This document shows, in pieces, positions 61,753-64,000 of a DNA stretch of 64,000 nt; position 1 is the first letter of the stretch, and every line of letters begins with the position of its first letter. Source of the stretch: Alicyclobacillus fastidiosus (lineage in GTDB: Bacteria > Bacillota > Bacilli > Alicyclobacillales > Alicyclobacillaceae); contig NZ_CP104067.1 in assembly GCF_026651875.1 (NCBI RefSeq), positions 4,516,501-4,580,500 on the forward strand. The letters run 5' to 3'. The notes below the pieces were generated by a model. That model saw only the letters and a program-made list of their open reading frames with translations. It was not told where the DNA came from and searched no databases. The position numbers were made by a program, and so were the translations under genes.

Positions 61753-62919
61753 TTAGACGCGGACGACATGTGCTCCGTTAAGCGTCTCGAGGGACCGATG
61801 CCCCGAAAGCGCCAACTGCAAATCGAGTTCCGCTTTCCACTGGTGCAACAATTCCACAACACCTTCACGCCCGCCCACCGCCAGCGCATACGCGTAGGGA
61901 CGCCCCAGGAGTACCGCGTTAGCGCCCAGTGCCATCGCCTTGGTCACGTCGGCGGCGCACCGAATTCCACTATCCATCATGACCAGATAATCCGGTTGCA
62001 CGACATTCCTCACGTCGACCAACGCATCCAAGGCCGCAACGCCGCCGTCGATCTGGCGCCCGCCGTGATTGGACACCACCACGCCGTCCAGCCCCATTGC
62101 CTCCACGCGCGCTGCATCGTCCGGATGGGTGATGCCCTTGACGAGGATCGGCAGGTCGGTCATATCCCGAATTTCGGCGAGCTGCTTCCAGGTGAAGGAG
62201 GGATTGACGTAGATCGATAAAAATTCTTGAATGGCTGCTTGCGGGTTTTCGCGAGGTGACTGGGTGAGGCGGGAGCAGAAGGCGGGATCGGATAAAAAGT
62301 TCGCCATCCCCTCGCCGTGCAGGAAGGGAAGATAGGCGTGCTGGAGATCGGCTTCGCGCCATCCAAGCATCGTCGTGTCGACGGTGACCACCACAGCGGA
62401 ATATCCACTCGCCTGTGCGCGATCTAAGAAACTCCGAATGACATCCGTGTCCTTCCCGGGGTACAACTGAAACCACCGCACCGACGTCCCCATCACTTGT
62501 GCCACCTGCTCCAGCGGGACCGATGAGACCGTGCTCAGGATAAACGGGATATCCGCATCTGCGGCGGCCTTCGCGGAGGCCAGTTCGGCATCGCGGTGGA
62601 GTATAGCCTGAACCCCAACTGGTGCAAGCAGAAACGGGACGGGAAACTCCATGCCGAGAATCGACACGGACAGATCTCGATCCGCCACATCTCTCATCAT
62701 CCTCGAACGAATCCGATAGTGACGAAAGGCTTCACGATTTGCCTTCATCGTGTCCGCCAGTCCCGCTCCCCCCTCGAGATACCCCCAGGCACATTCCCCG
62801 AGCATCTGCTGCGCAGCCTGTCTCCAACCGTCTAGTCCCACGGGCCACGGCCAACTGGACTTGCCCTGGGTCGACTCCCCGTACATCCGCATCTGTGCTT
62901 CAAACCCGAACTGACTCAT
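61753..62919 (-). CDS. FMN-dependent lactate oxidase/2-monooxygenase
   Basis: A 388-residue alpha-hydroxy-acid oxidase. Conserved parts: LLAPVGVQAILHRDAELASAKAA, FQLYPGKD, VVTVDTTMLGWRE and the catalytic SNHGGRQIDG with His and Arg, then MMDSGIRCAADVTKAMALGANAVLLGRPYAYAL. The length, the LGWRE site and the N-terminal block are nearest to lactate 2-monooxygenase-type proteins, which turn lactate into acetate and CO2, but lactate oxidase is also possible. ATG at 62919 behind GGAGGAG. Confidence 0.88.
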   Translation of the reverse strand: MSQFGFEAQMRMYGESTQGKSSWPWPVGLDGWRQAAQQMLGECAWGYLEGGAGLADTMKANREAFRHYRIRSRMMRDVADRDLSVSILGMEFPVPFLLAPVGVQAILHRDAELASAKAAADADIPFILSTVSSVPLEQVAQVMGTSVRWFQLYPGKDTDVIRSFLDRAQASGYSAVVVTVDTTMLGWREADLQHAYLPFLHGEGMANFLSDPAFCSRLTQSPRENPQAAIQEFLSIYVNPSFTWKQLAEIRDMTDLPILVKGITHPDDAARVEAMGLDGVVVSNHGGRQIDGGVAALDALVDVRNVVQPDYLVMMDSGIRCAADVTKAMALGANAVLLGRPYAYALAVGGREGVVELLHQWKAELDLQLALSGHRSLETLNGAHVVRV

Positions 62920-63058
62920 GGTTCTTCTCCTCCCGCCCCACGATGAATGCGCTTTCCACTATCATACCGCAGATCCCTTTCAGAGGGGCGGTCAAGTCGC
63001 GAGGACGGTGGGCCAGTTCGGAATCGCAAACGAAGTGACAACCAGATGGCTCTCCCAC

Positions 63059-63109
63059 TGACAAAATGGGACGGGTGGGGGTTACGGTCCCCCGCCCGTC
63101 CCATTGTCA
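63059..63109 (-). terminator. Long hairpin after the sedolisin gene
   Basis: TGACAAAATGGGACGGG pairs with CCCGTCCCATTGTCA, with GGGGG/CCCCC inside. It lies 40 bases after the sedolisin stop on the minus strand and separates it from the lactate oxidase gene. Confidence 0.75.
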
Positions 63110-63150
63110 TCGGGAAAACAAGCGCCATTGTGCCCCTGTACCCACATCCT

Positions 63151-64000
63151 CTAGGTCGTGCTACCAGCGGAGCGGAGCAAGTTCACCAACTTTGTGCCAT
63201 TGGGGCTGCCGAGTCCGGTACAGGCATCCCAGCCTGGTCGAGCTTGGTACGCTCCGTCTGTCCCATTGACATCGTTATTTCCGCTGGTGATGTCGTGAAA
63301 TGCGCCGTCTGCGCTCGGCAGCCCGTAGAGAATCGGGTTGAGAAAGCCGACCGGATGGCCAAGTGTATGATTCGCGATGGCGATGAGCCCGGCCCAAAGC
63401 GGTGCGACGGCGCTGGTTCCACCAATCGCTAACGTCTGCCCATCGACGAGCACCTGATAGCCGGTGTCCGGGTCGGCGTCGCCTGCGACGTCGGGTACGC
63501 CCCGCCCCACGTGTCCACCCGGATTTGCCGACGGCGGAACGTTCGCGTTCGATTGCCAACTGGGCAGAGGGAATACGGCACTGACCCCGCCGCCGGAGGC
63601 GCCGCCAGTCGACCCGTCGTTCCACACCACCTCACTCAAAATGGTGCCGTTCGATGCTGTGAGACGCGTACCACCGCACGCCAGCACGTAGGGAGAGGAA
63701 GCCGGAAAGTCGACGTGGACTTCACCGTCGTCGACACTGTCCGCAGATCCGTCATCCCCGGATGCACAACAGACCGTAACGCCTAAGGCCGCGGCATCCT
63801 GAAAGGCACTATTCATCGCCTGCATCGCCTGCTCGGTCCACGTGCTCTCCGCCCCGCCCCAACTGATCGAGAGTACGGAGGGCTTGTTTGTCGTGTCGTG
63901 CATGGCCGTGGTGATGGCGTTCAGGAATCCTGCGTCCGTGTTCGGCGCAAAGTACACTACAATCTTAGCGCCGGGTGCGACGGAGGCTGCTACTTCAATG
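63151..64000 (-). CDS. Kumamolisin-type acid serine peptidase (sedolisin, S53), C-terminal part
   Basis: The frame runs off the right edge; about 283 codons of the catalytic domain are visible. The edge reads [19 protein letters not shown], where kumamolisin has the catalytic Glu/Asp helix; its Asp is cut by the edge (only a final C of the codon remains). [19 protein letters not shown] (oxyanion Asp) and [12 protein letters not shown] with the nucleophile Ser (codon 63414-63412) follow, and the calcium site is [10 protein letters not shown] to [13 protein letters not shown]. The enzyme is secreted, cuts proteins in acid and fits an acid habitat. The propeptide and signal peptide lie outside the window. 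Confidence 0.92.
   Translation of the reverse strand, partial: IEVAASVAPGAKIVVYFAPNTDAGFLNAITTAMHDTTNKPSVLSISWGGAESTWTEQAMQAMNSAFQDAAALGVTVCCASGDDGSADSVDDGEVHVDFPASSPYVLACGGTRLTASNGTILSEVVWNDGSTGGASGGGVSAVFPLPSWQSNANVPPSANPGGHVGRGVPDVAGDADPDTGYQVLVDGQTLAIGGTSAVAPLWAGLIAIANHTLGHPVGFLNPILYGLPSADGAFHDITSGNNDVNGTDGAYQARPGWDACTGLGSPNGTKLVNLLRSAGSTT

Overview
The window looks like chromosomal DNA of an acid-loving, spore-forming Firmicute close to Alicyclobacillus. Evidence: moderate-to-high GC with classical AGGAGG ribosome sites; very frequent TTG and GTG starts; Bacillus-type genes (GNAT-nitrilase YhcX, old yellow enzyme NamA/YqjM, CshA helicase, bacillithiol deacetylase BshB2, a 36-residue YjcZ-like spore protein, a T-box leader); and a kumamolisin-type acid peptidase (sedolisin) at the right edge. 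No rRNA, tRNA, insertion sequence, prophage or CRISPR array was seen. The genus name is inference from gene content only.

Layout. 1-8.8 kb: end of an FTR1 iron permease, small redox and membrane proteins, a lipoprotein with BNR-like repeats, a decayed YhfW-type FAD/Rieske oxidoreductase, YhcX and a sugar-nucleotide-type epimerase. 9-12.2 kb: Tex and ProC. 12.2-16 kb: a four-gene minus-strand operon, sulfotransferase-cysC-sat-cysQ, that makes PAPS, uses it and clears PAP, with no PAPS reductase beside it. 16-22.7 kb: peroxide and redox block: catalase with a Fur/PerR-type regulator and a Per-box-like operator, a YceI gene divergent from an HxlR regulator with two palindromic operators, and NamA. 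23-30.8 kb: CshA, a decayed amino-acid permease, an ABC-F protein, an NCS2 permease and an MFS transporter. 30.8-35.7 kb: chorismate-mutase-like gene behind a T-box leader (probable Phe), MsrA, TrxA, Tag and oligoendopeptidase F. 35.8-38.6 kb: YjhG-type sugar-acid dehydratase and GntR regulator. 38.9-44.6 kb: a fatty-acid/hydroxy-acid oxidation operon (SDR, FadD, 3-hydroxyacyl-CoA dehydrogenase, enoyl-CoA hydratase, GlcD-type oxidase) with a good cre site upstream. 45-46.7 kb: aspartate 4-decarboxylase, a likely acid-stress enzyme.

The most unusual locus is 46.9-51.9 kb: an acyl-CoA synthetase whose C-terminus continues into one membrane helix and an external coiled coil, followed by four small genes that each encode one N-terminal membrane helix plus a coiled-coil ectodomain. 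Close spacing and one ATGA overlap suggest one operon and a membrane-anchored complex of unknown function. Directly downstream are a 27-residue hydrophobic micro-protein with its own promoter and terminator, a DUF5317 membrane protein and an orphan PAS histidine kinase of sporulation-kinase type.

54.6-64 kb: citramalate synthase, aldo/keto reductase, rhodanese, type II NADH dehydrogenase-like protein, BshB2, a frameshifted MFS exporter, an FMN-dependent lactate oxidase/monooxygenase and the truncated sedolisin. Three genes in the window are broken (YhfW type, amino-acid permease, MFS), two of them by internal deletion.
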